Shown: positions 23,134-35,700, counted from the first letter of the stretch. The stretch is DNA of 64,000 nt from Ziziphus jujuba (GCF_031755915.1 NC_083387.1:18807001-18871000); one strand, 5' to 3'. A program made the numbers and translations. The notes: generated from the letters alone by a model not told the origin.

Positions 23134-23784
23134 GCAGATGTAGCATCTCACATCGGTTGGAGAGGGGCACGAAACGGTCTTTATAAGGCTGTGGATACCT
23201 CTCCCTTCAAGACGCATTTTGACAAAACCTTGAGGCCGGGGGGGAGAGAGGGAGTGAACCCTGGGCCAAAGAGGACAATATCTTGATGCGGGTGGTACTG
23301 GGCTGTTACAGTGGTATCAGAGCCAGTACCCGGATCGGTGTGCCAGCGAGGACGCTGGGCCCCAAGGGGGGAGGATTGTAACATCCCACATCGGTTGGAA
23401 AGGGGAACGAAGCATGGCTTATAAGCATGCGGATACCTTTCCCTTCAAGAGGCCTTTTGCCAATGGGACTGGTAGAAACAGAACCGTGCGGGCTGGGCCC
23501 AAAGCGGACAATATCATGATGCGGGTGTACTGGACCGTTACAGTGGTATCAGAGCCGGACCCAGATCGGTGTGCCAGGGAGAACGCTGGGCCCCAAGGGG
23601 GGAGGATTGTAACATCCCACATCGATTGTAGAGGGGCACGAAGCGGTCTTTATAAGGCTATAGATACCTCTCCCTTCAAGACGCATTTTGACAAAACCTT
23701 GAGGCCAAGGGGGAGAGAAGGAGTGAACCCTGGGCCAAAGAGGACAATATCTTGATGCGGGTGGTAGTGGGCTGTTACAGCAGA
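23134..23784 (+). mobile_element. TRIM element with three LTRs (type 1 - type 2 - type 1) and GCAGA target duplication
   Basis: Terminal-repeat retrotransposon in miniature: it has no coding capacity and needs another element's enzymes. LTR 23139-23310 (172 bp, type 1), internal 23311-23376 (66 bp), LTR 23377-23542 (166 bp, type 2), internal 23543-23607 (65 bp), LTR 23608-23779 (172 bp, type 1). All LTRs run from TGTAGC/TGTAAC to GTTACA. Each internal starts GTGGTATCAGAGCC (PBS for initiator tRNA-Met) and ends in a purine tract AAGGGGGGAGGAT. The 5-bp direct repeat GCAGA flanks the whole (23134-23138, 23780-23784). Type 1 and type 2 agree at both ends but differ strongly in the middle third. 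Confidence 0.92.
23311..23324 (+). other. PBS of first TRIM unit
   Basis: GTGGTATCAGAGCC directly follows the LTR, complementary to initiator tRNA-Met. The second unit has the same motif at 23543-23556. Confidence 0.88.
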
Positions 23785-23937
23785 ACACCAATACTGTATG
23801 GTGTATCCGTAGAATAGCTAGTCACATATAAAAATAACAATTATGATATCGTCTACTCATAATTACATTTTAAAACTATAACTAAATGTTTTAAACAAGT
23901 AAATAAATAAATAAATAAATACATACCACATTAACAT

Positions 23938-24998
23938 TGATGAGAATCCGTCCATACTCGCATATCTGACAACCCGCTGGGGTGCAGATCCTATACAATT
24001 TAAGACCGGGCAAATCATTAGGGCTCAAGCGAAGAGATTTAAGGATATCATGGCTAGATTTATACAAGGAGTTATCATTCTCAAATGGGCTTGTTAATAT
24101 CCGAAGATTCAAAGCATGTTTTAAGCATCCAAGTGGTGGAGGCCAATATGGACCAGGGTAGTTATTTTAGTGCATTTTTGGATTTCGGGCAGCAAGGAAT
24201 GGATTCATAACTTCATAAATTCAATTGATATCAACAAGAATCCATGGAACCATTCAACCTGTGCACACAACAACTCAATTTGGCAGAAAATGCATCAAAT
24301 TGGCGCTGGCTTTGCTGTATTTTGTTGTTTTGGCACTTTCTCTTTATTCCAATCAAGGGAAACATATGGAACTCATAATTAATCCTATTTGGCATCCTGC
24401 ATGGCACATTGGATCTGATTTGGAGTCTTTACAAGCTGGAAATTGGTCAAAGATAGCTTAGTTGTCAAACTTGTCAACAAGTTTCCTATTTTGATTTTGA
24501 CTTTTTGTGTTAGGAAATTAGCTTTTATTTTGGTTGTTATTTATTTATTTGTTGGACAAAATTAACTTACAAAAGTTATTATTTTATTATTTCAAATGTA
24601 AATTAATTAATTCCTAACTCAAAATAAGGGAATCAAATTTAAATACGTTTTGGAAAGCATGTGAAATTCGGCCAACACTTGTTTTCTAATCTCAATGGCA
24701 AAATTTTACCTAGTTAATTAGCGTTTATAGTTTTGTAACTTTAGCCTATTTAAAGGCTTATTTTCAATGAAAAATCAACATACATATTATACAGTAAATT
24801 ATTTGTGAGAGAGTGAGTGTTTTGGTTTGACTTATCAATAGGACATTCACCACTTATTGTGGCATCTTCATCATATACCAAGGTTTCTAGTCACAATTTG
24901 ATTAGGGGTTGAGGTGACCATAAGAACTTAAACTTAATTCTTTCAATCTGGGCTAATATTATATGAGTTTAGGTGTGAGTTGACGTAGGTTCGTATCA
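23938..24998 (+). repeat. 5' LTR of element C
   Basis: Begins TGATGAGAATCCG and ends GGTTCGTATCA, 1061 bp. The first 140 bp encode a decayed version of the PITRAQ-type polyprotein tail (near 23998-24075), as in A and B. Confidence 0.9.
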
Positions 24999-25000
24999 TT

Positions 25001-25013
25001 TGGTATCAGAGCC
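25001..25013 (+). other. Primer-binding site of element C
   Basis: TGGTATCAGAGCC, the intact initiator tRNA-Met complement, two bases after the LTR. Confidence 0.88.
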
Positions 25014-26136
25014 GAATTTTATTGAGATTTAATCTATCTTTATTTGCTTTATTTTGATTTGTGTTGTTATGCAATTTTGGCATTAGGTTAAGGTTGCATC
25101 TATCTGATACACGTTATGCATTAAAAAGAAAAATCTAATTCCTAGTCAAATTAGGATTTCCTTGTTTTACCGTATTTTTTTCCTAGCTAAGTAGTTGTTC
25201 ATCATCTTTGTTCTTGTTAATTTTGTTATTTATTGATTTTTCTTTGCTATTTTTAATCTTATTTAAATGCATTCATATATCGAAAAAAAAAAGAAGGAAA
25301 ATAAGTGTATTTGCGGCAACAAATTACAAATTCACAAAATTTGCAAATTTGTATTTTAGTGGTCATGGGTTTGATTCTTGATGGATTGAAGTTTGTGGTT
25401 TGAGTTGATTTTGATACTTTTGGATGGTGTGTTTGCAATACTTTATTTATGATAAACAAAAAAAAAAAAAAAAAGAGCCAAAAAGTCGAGAATTTAAAAT
25501 TAAAAAAAAAACAAAAAGCCAGTTTGTTGAAATTTGGAATTTGAATTTGTTTGAGCTGGAAATTTGAAGTTGAGATTTTTGGAGCTGCTGTTTATTAGTT
25601 ATATATTGTTTCTAGAAAATTAAATTTTGGGGTGCTAAAATTGATTGGATTAAAATCAGTTAAAGGATTTGATACAAAGACTTAATCACAAGAACAACAA
25701 CCAACAACTACTCCATATTTGTTCGAATTGTTTCTTGTTCATTGTTTGGATCTCTTTTCTAAATTTTATCCTTGAATTATTGATTTTTTAATATTCTGTT
25801 CAGTTCCTTATTGAATTCCAAAACTTTCTTGTTGATTTATCTTATTTTTTGTTAGTTAGGTCAAGACTAGGTTTTGCGATTCACTCGGTATTTGTTTGTT
25901 TTAGTTGTTGTTTTGTTGACAAGCTTAATTAAGACAATTTTATGATCTAGTTGCTGTTTTGTGTGTGTTTTAATTATAACTTTGAGAAGATTGTGTAAGT
26001 GGAAAAAGGCAAGAGAGTGATCTTAAAAGAGGGTAAGAGTCAAAACTAGTGTGCAAACACAAGTGTCGAGACCTTGTTTGAGTGAAACACGTGACGGACT
26101 GATTTTGGTGAGAATTTTTGTGTTATTTATACTAAC
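25014..26136 (+). other. Untranslated leader of element C
   Basis: T-rich with A tracts (25282-25298, 25457-25474, 25499-25511), parallel to the leader of A. It contains AAGTGTCGAGACCTTGTT near 26060. No gene. Confidence 0.7.
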
Positions 26137-27540
26137 ATGATAGATTATAGAATAAGAAGAGGAGATGGATCATGTAGAATTAATGAAGAAGAATCCCTAG
26201 GGGTCAAGGGTGACTCTCAAGCAACGGGAAGTGGAGGTAAACCTACCGACATGATGGCGGTCTTGGAACAACTTCAATGGATGAATGCTCACTTTGATCA
26301 CCTAGATCAAAGGATGGATAGGTTAGAAACATCTCAAGGTGGCCCGAATCCAAGGTAAGAATTTTATGGAGGCAGAGGATGAGGACAAGGATGAGTAGGC
26401 AGAGGAAGGCTTAGGGAGGAATTTGAAGGAGGTGATTTTGGAGATGATTTTGAATAGGGGGTCGATAATATTTTTGCTTACAAAGGAAGGCTAACCTGTG
26501 GGAGACCAGCTAGAAAAGAAGATGATGATCTTGGAAACATTAAGGTCAACATACCAACATTCATGGGAAAGAGTGATCTGGAAGTTGACCTAGAGCGGGA
26601 GGGGCGAATGAAGATGATTTTTTATTGTCATAATTATTCAAAGGCTAAGAAAGTTGAATTTGGAGCTTTGGAGTTTAGACATTATGCACTCCAATGGTGG
26701 ACAATGAGCAACGTACCTGAACAAGACTTGGAGATGAACCCATTACCATTTGGCAACAAATGAAAGGAGCCATGAGAAAGAGGTTTGCATTAAGTCATTA
26801 CCATAGGCTGCTGCATCAAAGGCTTCAATCATGAATAGTAGGACTGTGGAGGATTACTATAAGGAGATGGAGATGCTTATGATGAGGTTGAGCATGAATG
26901 AGGATCGAAAGACAACTAAGGCAAGGTTCTTGGGTGGTTTGAATCGTGATATAGCCAACCAAGTGGAGCTTCAACAATATGTAGAATTGGAGGAAATGCT
27001 TCATGTGGCCATCAAAATTGAAAACCAATTCAAGAGAAGGAGAGGCTCAGGGTTTGCAGGTGTTTCAAGCAGTGGGAGGACAAACCCAAGTGTTTGGAGA
27101 AGCAATTTCACATATGACACCAAGCCAAAACCGAACCACGGTGATTAGAGCATCAATCGGCCAAAAAGAGAAGCAAAAACCGAATCTATCCAAGCACTTA
27201 AGATTGAAGGTAAAGCTGATCCTAAACCTTCTACCTTTTAGCACTCATGACATTGTGTTTTAAATGCCAGAGATGAGGACACATTGCTAGTCAATTCCCG
27301 AATAGGAGAATCATGGTGCTAAAAGGTAACAAAGACTTGGAATTTGAAAGTGAAGAAAGTAAGGCTGAAATTGAACTTGAAGAAGAAGAACTTGGAGGTG
27401 AGGAACATGGGAAATCAGAAACACTCAAGGCTTTAGTGGCAAGAAAGGTTCTAACTGTGTACAAATATGATGATCAAATTCAAAGAGAGAACATCTTCCA
27501 CACCCGATGTGAAATTCAAGGTAACATTTGTAATATGATA
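26137..27540 (+). pseudogene. gag of element C, several stops and frameshifts
   Basis: Starts at ATG 26137 in the conserved context ACTAACATGA. The fragments are collinear with gag of A: RINEEES at the N-terminus, HYALQWW (near 26680), SVEDYYKEMEMLMMR-like TVEDYYKEMEMLMMR (26834-26880), NRDIANQVELQQYVELEEMLHVA, and a spoiled zinc knuckle around 27260-27300 where one cysteine codon and the spacing are altered. Stops occur at 26356, 26382 and 26392 among others. An acidic spacer (27313-27420) precedes the protease. Confidence 0.8.
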
Positions 27541-27795
27541 GTTGAAAGTGGAAGTTATGCTAATGTAATTAGTAATTTGGTAGTTGATAAATTAGGATTA
27601 GCAACCATTAAATATCCCAAATGATATTGGCTAAATGATAGTCACGAGATGAAAGTAAACAAACAAGCCAAAGTAAAATTCAGCATTGATAAGTATTTGG
27701 ATATTGTATTGTGTGATGTTGTTCCCATGCATGCTGGTCATATTTTATTAGGAAAACCATAGCAATTTGAGAAGGATGTCATGCACTATGGAAGA
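27480..27795 (+). pseudogene. Protease of element C, catalytic Asp replaced by Glu
   Basis: Equivalent to 8610-8920 of element A. The lead-in ENIFHTRCEIQGN is in frame here. The active-site block reads IVESGSYANVI where A has IVDSGSCTNVI, so the catalytic aspartate is now glutamate. A TGA follows at about 27622, and IFLGRPWQF has become ILLGKP followed by a stop (near 27760). The sequence leaves the protease at about 27795 and continues as LTR, which marks the deletion breakpoint. Confidence 0.78.
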
Positions 27796-28027
27796 AAGAA
27801 TTCTCTTTATTCTCTTTGAACACCTAAAACACCATTAGAGAGTGAGTGTTTTAGTTTGACTTATCAATAAGACATCCATAATTTATTGTGGCGTCTTCAT
27901 CATATACCAAAATTTTTAGTCACAAGTTGATTAGGGGTTGAGATGACCACAAGAACTTGAACTTAAATTTTACGATCCGAGCTAATATAATATGGGTTTA
28001 GGCTCTAGTTGATCTAGGATCCTATCA
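27796..28027 (+). repeat. Residual 3' LTR of element C
   Basis: About the last 230 bp of the LTR, aligned with 24790-24998, ending GGATCCTATCA. The first part of the LTR and the polypurine tract are deleted. Confidence 0.85.
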
Positions 28028-28450
28028 AACATCATTTTAATATTAAATATTTTTACAACTTTTAGTTCTCTAATATTAGCATAGATAAATAAATAAATAA
28101 GTGAATAATTAGATAAATTAATAATTAATAACAAATGGCCTTACAAAAATCATATGCACCTATTTATTTATATACACACATATAAATATATAAATATATA
28201 AAATTATGCAAACATATTTTAACTACATGTTCACCTTATCAAAACTAAACTTTATGATAAACCATGTCGCAATCCAAATATAGATTGTAGCCAAAAGTAT
28301 AGTGCAGAAGCATTTAAAAGAAACCATATAAATGAATATCTTTTTAGTCTACAACTAACCCAAATAAATAAATATAAACAATTGATTTTGCAAATTCTTG
28401 ATTATACGTACACAAACACACTTATATAAACACACACACACAAAAACATG

Positions 28451-28451
28451 C

Positions 28452-28490
<39 letters not shown>
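28451..28490. repeat. (TA)n(GA)n compound microsatellite
   Basis: A TA run followed directly by a GA run of about 22 bp, within LTR E4. Confidence 0.92.
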
Positions 28491-30201
28491 ATGGTTGTGA
28501 AAAGCTGCATTAAAAATTCAAAGTGAAAATAATAATAATTAAATATTCAATTATACTTAATTGACTTTAGAAAAACTGAACCACTTTTAAACCAACCTAA
28601 AAAATCACTGTAGCATTGAAAATTAAACTAACAAATATAACTAATTAAACAATGATATATCCATTTTCAATTTACTGTAATTGCTAATATAAATATTAAT
28701 AATATAAATAACATGCCAATTATAAACTTCATAGAACAATCCCGATTAAACATAATAAATATACTTACAAAGATCCATAAAAATGCATTTTCACATTCTA
28801 TTAATCAAACCACCACAATTAATAAAATATTTGTTATAGATATTTTATAACTCAAATATAACTTAAAAGACATATATCATTCATAGTAATGACACTACTT
28901 ATATTTGCTCCACTTTACGGTCAACCATAGGCCTCATCCCGAATGCCTACAACACAGCAAAAAACATTACTTCTGCTTCCATTAAAAAAAGAAAAGAAAA
29001 GAGAGTAATATAAATAATCTGGACTACCAATATGTGTTTAAGGTCCAAAAATTAGTCACCAGTTGTTTAACTATGCAGCAAAGCCCAATGGCCTATTTTC
29101 TTAAAATTGTGTCTTTTCTACTTATAATCGACTTCATGAAATATTTTACATTTCCCCTAATTGCTAAGAACCTATACACTAGGAATTACTTTAGGAAACT
29201 TCCAACATAGACCAATTTTTACAGCACTTTCAAAATTAGCTAAAAAGGGTAAATTTTAAATACTCAACCATAATTAGAAAATTATATACCAAATGAAAGC
29301 TTACAAGATAAAGATCAAAGATACTTAGCTCAAACAACATGAACTTACTGCCAATGGTTGAAAAATGATTCAAAAATTTTGGCCAATGTTCAACCTATTA
29401 TATCTCCAAAACGGCGAGGAATTGAGTTGAATGGAGTCAAAATCAAGCTCAAGGGGTTTACAAATGGTGGAAAGGAAAAACAAATTGGCTAGAATGTGGA
29501 TGAATCGCTAAAAAACTGGCTTTGCCATTACCAATGTTGGGTGCCCTGATCTAGGCTAGTCCAAGGACAGCTTGGCATGGTTCTCTGGTTGTTGGCCAAA
29601 ATTTTCATAGACTTTGCCCATGTCCAGCATGTGCAATGCATAGACAACCAGATAGACATTAATCTGGTCAGAGTTGAAGGAGAAAGAGAGAGAGGGTGGT
29701 TTACGAGTGGGAAGGAGGAGAGAAAGGGGGAAAAGGAAAAGAGAAAAGAAAAAGGCAAGGGAAATGCCACATGGCACATGGCATCCATCAAGAGTATTTT
29801 TTGAAAACCCCTTTACATGACTACCTAATAGAGTCAGTCCTAGAAAAATAAGAACAGCTTTACAATTCCATAACTATTCAATTGTAAGCCCAAATTAAGT
29901 ATGCCACTAGTTTATAGTCTCATATCAATAAGCGCTATATGATGCCACATAAGTCAACACCATAGTTCATGTCAATAAAAAGTCAACTTTAACCTCGCTC
30001 GATTAATTTGAAATGTACATTGTTCTGATTATAACTTTCTAATCTCAATTTCTATTCTGGCGTGCTACTAGTTTATGAACTTGAGTAAACGCATACTTTG
30101 CCACGTTGCCCCCATTAAAGCACACGGTCAACCTAGTCAACTTCGATCAAACTTGATCAAAAATTCAAATTCAAAATGTTTTCTTAAGTCGGGATGTTTC
30201 A

Positions 30202-30414
30202 CTCAACGTATGCTCCTTTTAAGTGGATGCATTTGACTTCTAGCTAAAGCTTGCTGGGAGCCACGTCTACCTCCTCATGGCATTATGAAAAGTTCTATAC
30301 AAAAGTATAACCAAGATATAATTCATACCAACAAAAAAGGTAGGCATGGAAAGCAAAATAAATGATGAGTTGTACAATAATCTGCAATTTAAAACATAAA
30401 GCCTTTATACTAAG
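30202..30414. other. Interval between LTRs E4 and E2, nothing recognised
   Basis: About 210 bp without recognisable coding or LTR sequence. It could be the pre-insertion host sequence or an unrecognised LTR flank. Confidence 0.35.
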
Positions 30415-30952
30415 TAGATAGGATCCACCCTAAGAACCCTCCAACGAACCACGAGTGGCCAAATTTAAAAAAGTCCCACTGGATAATCCCTAAAGAAAAT
30501 GCAATGGAACCTCACCTAAGTCGTGGATAGACATAGACATGCTGTATAATATAATACCTCAATATATATAAATAAAGCCCCAACAACTTGCAAATCTCCA
30601 ACAACAATCAATAATTATAGCTTATCATACTATAGGCCATTACTAAACGTGCATTCTAAGATCACTTCTGTATCCATAATTTAAATGAGAGCATTCTATG
30701 AGTATTTGTCAAATTGAATAGTACAGCAGATGTGAATAAGTCAGGGAAAATAAAGATAAGGAACAAAAGATAAATACAACTGCTACGGTGGAAACTGTGA
30801 AAATAATATGGGATGCGCGAAGTACATTGTTTGCTATCTGCTAAACCTGAGGGAACAAATAAAAAAAAAAATAAAACATGAATTGAAGATATCTTAGTAA
30901 GTAGCATAGTACAATAGAAAATAATTTTTATATGTGAATATTTCTATCAGGA

Positions 30953-32729
30953 TGTAACACCCCGTCCCAAATCACATCGGAATTCGTGCACGTTGACCGA
31001 GGTTGACCGTTGACCGAGTGGGTCAAAAGTTGACTTTTTGTTCCAGTTGAAAATTGTAGTTGACCAGGGTACCGTGGCGAAGTGCATGATGCCCCGAGTT
31101 CGTAGACTAGTAGCACGTCGGAAATGGAGCTACGGTTTGAAAGTTATGGGCAAAACAAGTCGAGGTGCAAACTGTCCAAAAGGTGCCGGGAGTTGACTTT
31201 TTATTGTTGTGTAATTGTGTTTTGACTTTTGTACGGTTGTAAAGTACTCGTCGATATGAGTTTATAGACTAGCGGCACGCTTAAATTGGACATCTGGTTA
31301 AAAAGTTATGGATATTTGAAGTTTGCCGGATACCGTAATAATTTATTATATCTAGCTTAAGTGCACAGTAATGCCATGTGTCGTCACCTGATTGGTCCAC
31401 GTGGATGAACAGTGTCACCCACGGTGGCTTTTATTTGGTAAAAGCGTCAGGGAGGAGAGAGAAAGTGAGAGAGGAGAGAGAGAAAGAGAGAGAAACTACC
31501 GACCGTCGAAAATTGTCCAATTTTCCGGCCGATCCGGCCAGACGGGAGCGCCTTCTCATTTCTGGCCGAACCCTAAAATTTCACAACCGCTGGTCGCCGG
31601 ACGCCCCTAGATCGAGCCGGCGAAGCTCGACGCCGATTTTCCCCTCCACCGCCGACCACTGCCGTTGACCTGTTTCCGGCCACTTTTAAGCCACACGCGC
31701 CTGACTGGTCCCTCACCTGTGGCAATTCCGGCCTAGCCACCAAATTTCACGACCACCGGACCTCCGACGCGCAGGGTTTTGAGCATTTTCCGGTGAGGCG
31801 CTAAACATCTTCAAACCCCGATCTCTCATCCGTCCGGCCTCCGTTTGCCTCACCGTCGGTCCCGTTGGAATCCTCTCCCCTTGAACTACAAAACCGCCAA
31901 AAAAATATCAGCCAACAGCCACCACACGCGCCGCCGTCGGTGACGGTTGCCGGTGACCACGGCGGCTCACCGGAAGTCACTGTTCCGGCGAGTACCCAGT
32001 TGCACCGCCGGTCCCTGTCCACTAATTCCGACCTCCTGAATCCAAATCCGGTGTCCTTTTCCTCCAATTCGCTATGGTTTGGGAGAATTGAGGAGTCGAA
32101 TCCCGAAAGCTTTCCGACGAGATTCCGACCACCTCGGGTCCGATCTCCGGGAAGTAAGACCGAATCCGTGATCCTCATCACCAAGCTTCGATTCGGTATA
32201 TCACTCGTAATTTTTAGTTGTCATTTGTGCTCGCTCCTCGGGTACCCATTTGGGAGTTACCCGATTAAAATATTAATATATTTGGTTGGTGTGCTGTGGC
32301 TGTTTTAGGTGCGCGTGCAAGTAGTGGAGTTAATCCTGCGGAGGATCTTAGCTGATATACGCGCTTAAGGTGAGTGACCCACCTTTAAAAATATTTTGGG
32401 GCAATTAATTATATTTAATTGGTGTTTAATTGATATTTGAATTATGCTCATGTGGTACAATTTTAATTATGATTTTATTGTGATTTAATTTTAATTATTA
32501 TGCATGAGCAAGGTATTTCAGTAATAAATTGTATGTGGTTTTAATGTTATTTTTTGGGCATAATTGGTTTCAATATTTTATGAAAATATTTGTTTAAAGT
32601 GGTGGTTTAATTTTTATAATTATGCGCGTGGTATATTATTTGGTGAACCTTGTATTACAAGAAAAATTATGGTTTTACTGTTATCGATGTTTTCGTACCA
32701 GGTTGTTAAATGAAAATATGTGGGATGGT
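30953..32729 (+). repeat. 5' LTR of element F (3' part deleted)
   Basis: Collinear with 36817-37750 of the 3' LTR apart from the 770-bp block missing there. The GC-rich part (about 31500-32180) carries long spurious proline- and arginine-rich frames on both strands. The U5 end, PBS, leader and N-terminal gag are gone. The breakpoint lies between two copies of AATGAAAATAT (in 32705-32755). Confidence 0.85.
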
Positions 32730-35700
32730 CTGAATGAAAATATAGCCCTCAACCTTGTTGGATCAGTACATCCCACCTATCAGTCCGCCAGGGATGCAGC
32801 GTTGGAGCTAGAGAGACAGGTGGAGATGCGCAAACCCTCGAGGTGCAGATCATTCGAAGGTTCATACAGTGGAGCACCTAGCCAGGAAGTGTCCAAGAAA
32901 AGCCATAGCTCAGGCTCATCGGGTAGTGGTGGACCGAGCCCACGAGGCAGATTTCAGAGGAGAGGCAGTTATCGTATGCCCCAGTCAGCTCGCCATTTGA
33001 TCAATGGGGATATAAGCTCGTATCAGCAGTCACACTTTGATTCTCCGCGGATTTGTCCAATTTGTAGGAGGAAGCATTCTGGGCCGTGTTAGATGGATGG
33101 TTTATGCTTTCAGTGTAGGCAGCCAGGCCACATAAGGAGGGAGTGCCCTTATGGTAGTGGCAGTGTGCTAGGAGCAGGTCGACGAGCACAGAATACTGGT
33201 GTATTTCAGGGTTAGAGTTCCCAGGGGAGTCAGGCAGTAGGAGCTTCTTCGAGATCAGCCCAACCGTCTGCAGGATCGAGTCGAGGTAGAGGAAGGAAAC
33301 CCTAGCAGACAGGTCAAGGTTGAGTGTTTGCTATGACGCAGTAGGAAGCTAGGTTCACACCTAACGTTGTCACAGGTACTTTGAATATTTTTGGTAATGA
33401 TGCACATGTGCTTATAGACCCGGGAGCAACACATTCGTTTATCTCAAGAGAATTTGTCGTACGGGTTGGTATGACCCCTACTCCTTTAGAGAGCCTGTTA
33501 GAAATAGCCACTCCTGCGGGAGAATCCTTGTGGCCCAGCCAGTTGATCAAGGAGTGTTTCTTCTGCATCGAAGATCAAGTGATGGAAGCGGACTTGATCC
33601 TGTTGGATCTATCCGGACTTGATGTAATCTTGGGCATGGATTGGTTGGCAAGGAACCATGCATCCGTAGATTGTTTTAGCAAAGAAGTTACATTCAGGAG
33701 GCCAGGGTTGCCAGAAGTGGTATTCCGTGGGGAAGTTGGAAAGCCTTTGCCGAGATTAATATCTACCCTTACTGCCAAGAAGCTACTGAATAAGGGTTGC
33801 CATTGGTATTTGGCTCATGTGATAGATACCCGAGTAAGTGGGGTCAGGTTGGAAGACATGCCCGTTGTGTGGGATTTTTCGGATGTGTTTCCTGAGGAGT
33901 TACCAGGATTGCCTCCGGAAAGGGAAGTTGACTTTCCCATTGAATTAATTCCGGGTACCGTGCCTATTTCTCTACCACCATATCGGATGGCTCCAGCGGA
34001 GCTAAGGGAGCTAAAGGTCCAATTGCAAGATTTGGTAGATAAGGGGTTTATTAGACCAAGCATATCGCCTTGGCGAGCTCCAGTTTTGTTTGTGAAGAAG
34101 AAAGATGGTAGTCTAAGACTGTGCATCGACTACTGACAACTTAATAAGGTAACCATCCCTAATCGCTATCCGTTGCCAAGGATAGATGATCTATTTGACC
34201 AACTCCAAGGTGCCAAGGTGTTTTCCAAGATGGACTTGAGATCTGGATACCATCAGTTAAGGATCCGAGAGTCGGACATTCCTAAGACTGCCTTTAGGAC
34301 GAGGTACGGACATTATGAATTCCTAATGATGTCGTTCGGACTCACCAATGCCCCAGCAGCTTTTATGGATTTGATGAACCAGGTGTTTCATCCGTACTTG
34401 GATCGTTTTGTCATTGTATTTATAGATGACATCCTGATCTATTCTAGGAACCAAGAAGAGCACGTGAGGCATTTGAAGAGAGTGCTCCAAACTCTAAGGC
34501 AGCATCAGCTATATGCTAAGTTCGACAAGTGTGAATTCTGGTTGAATCAAGTGGGTTTTCTCGGACATATCGTGTCAGCCGAAGGCATCTATGTGGACCC
34601 CAATAATGTAAAGGCAGTGTTGAGTTGGGAGCGCCCTACCACTGTGAGGGAAGTACTAAGTTTTATTGGATTAGCGGGATATTACCGCCGTTTTATAGAA
34701 GGGTTTTCGAGAATTGCTGGACCGCTTCATAACTTAACCCGAAAGAAGGTTGAATTTAGCTGGACGGACAGGTGTGAACAGAGTTTTCAGGAGTTGAAGC
34801 AAAGGTTAACATCCGCACCTGTCTTAACTTTACCTAATGGGCATGAAGGTTTTGAAGTCTATTGTGATGCATCCCATCAAGGGTTGGGTTGCGTGCTAAT
34901 GCAGAATCAAAGGGTGGTAGCGTACGCATCACGGCAATTGAAGCAGCACGAACAGAATTACCCTACACATGACTTAGAATTGGCGGCGGTAGTCTTTGCT
35001 CTAAAGAAGTGGAGACACTACTTGTATGGGGCCACATGCCAAATTTATACCAACCACAAAAGCCTCAAGTACATTTTCACTCAGAAGGAGTTAAATATGA
35101 GGCAAAGGAGATGGATGGAGTTATTGAAGGATTATGACTGTGTGATTGATTATCACCCAGGCAAGGCGAATGTAGTGGCAGATGCTTTGAGTAGGAAGGC
35201 TATTGGATCTCTTCCTCACATCCAAGCCATCCAACTACCTCTCATGGTGGAGTTGAAGAAGATGGGAGTGTTAATGCATATGCATCCTTCAGGAGTTCTT
35301 ATGGCCAGTTTTCAGGTGCGACCGGTGTTGGTGGATCGTATAGTGGAGACTCAAATGGAAGATCCTAAATTGAGAACAATTAAGGGCAAGGTACAAGAAG
35401 GTCTTGATCCGGAGTTTTCCATAAGGAGGGATGGAGCCCTCGTGTATAAAGGACGACTTTGCGTTCCTGATAACCCAGAACTCAAGAAGGAGATCTTAGA
35501 AGAGGCGCATAGCTCGATGTATCTGATGCATCCTGGAAGTACCAAAATGTACCGAATGCTTGTTAAGTATTATTAGTGGATTGGCATGAAGAGAGAAGTG
35601 GCAGATTTTGTATCAAAGTGCTTAATTTGTTAACAAGTAAAGGCAGAAAGACAGAAGCCTTCAGGACTACTCCAATCCTTACCTATTCCCGTGTGGAAGT

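Larger units (their letters stand above)
23933..28032 (+). mobile_element. Ty3/gypsy element C (family A relative), truncated internally, AACAT target duplication
   Basis: 5' LTR 23938-24998, PBS 25001-25013, leader, gag, protease, then an abrupt jump at about 27795 into the last 230 bp of the 3' LTR, ending CCTATCA at 28027. The direct repeats AACAT at 23933-23937 and 28028-28032 are perfect and fix both ends. All of pol after protease and the first 80% of the 3' LTR are deleted. The insertion is within LTR E4. Confidence 0.9.
22054..30201 (-). mobile_element. Tekay/Del-type LTR E4, split by a TRIM and by gypsy element C
   Basis: The minus-strand start is TGAAACATCCCGAC at 30201, a mutated TGTAACACCCC. 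Its parts (28033-30201, 23785-23937, 22054-23138) line up in order with the plus-strand LTR G: the start, the GC-rich zone, a block containing CACCATACGATATACCA (near 22790), a trinucleotide run (22534-22566) and a 20-bp minisatellite. Its far end is missing or displaced by E3. Two insertions inside it are independently dated by target duplications. Confidence 0.65.

Noticed and set aside
23414..23755. 113-codon frame across the TRIM
   Set aside because: Spans type-2 LTR, internal and type-1 LTR; TRIMs have no coding capacity and the frame is not preserved in the second copy.
31378..32308. Frames of 96-147 codons rich in proline, serine and arginine on both strands
   Set aside because: Inside the 5' LTR of F; GC-rich composition keeps several frames open at once.
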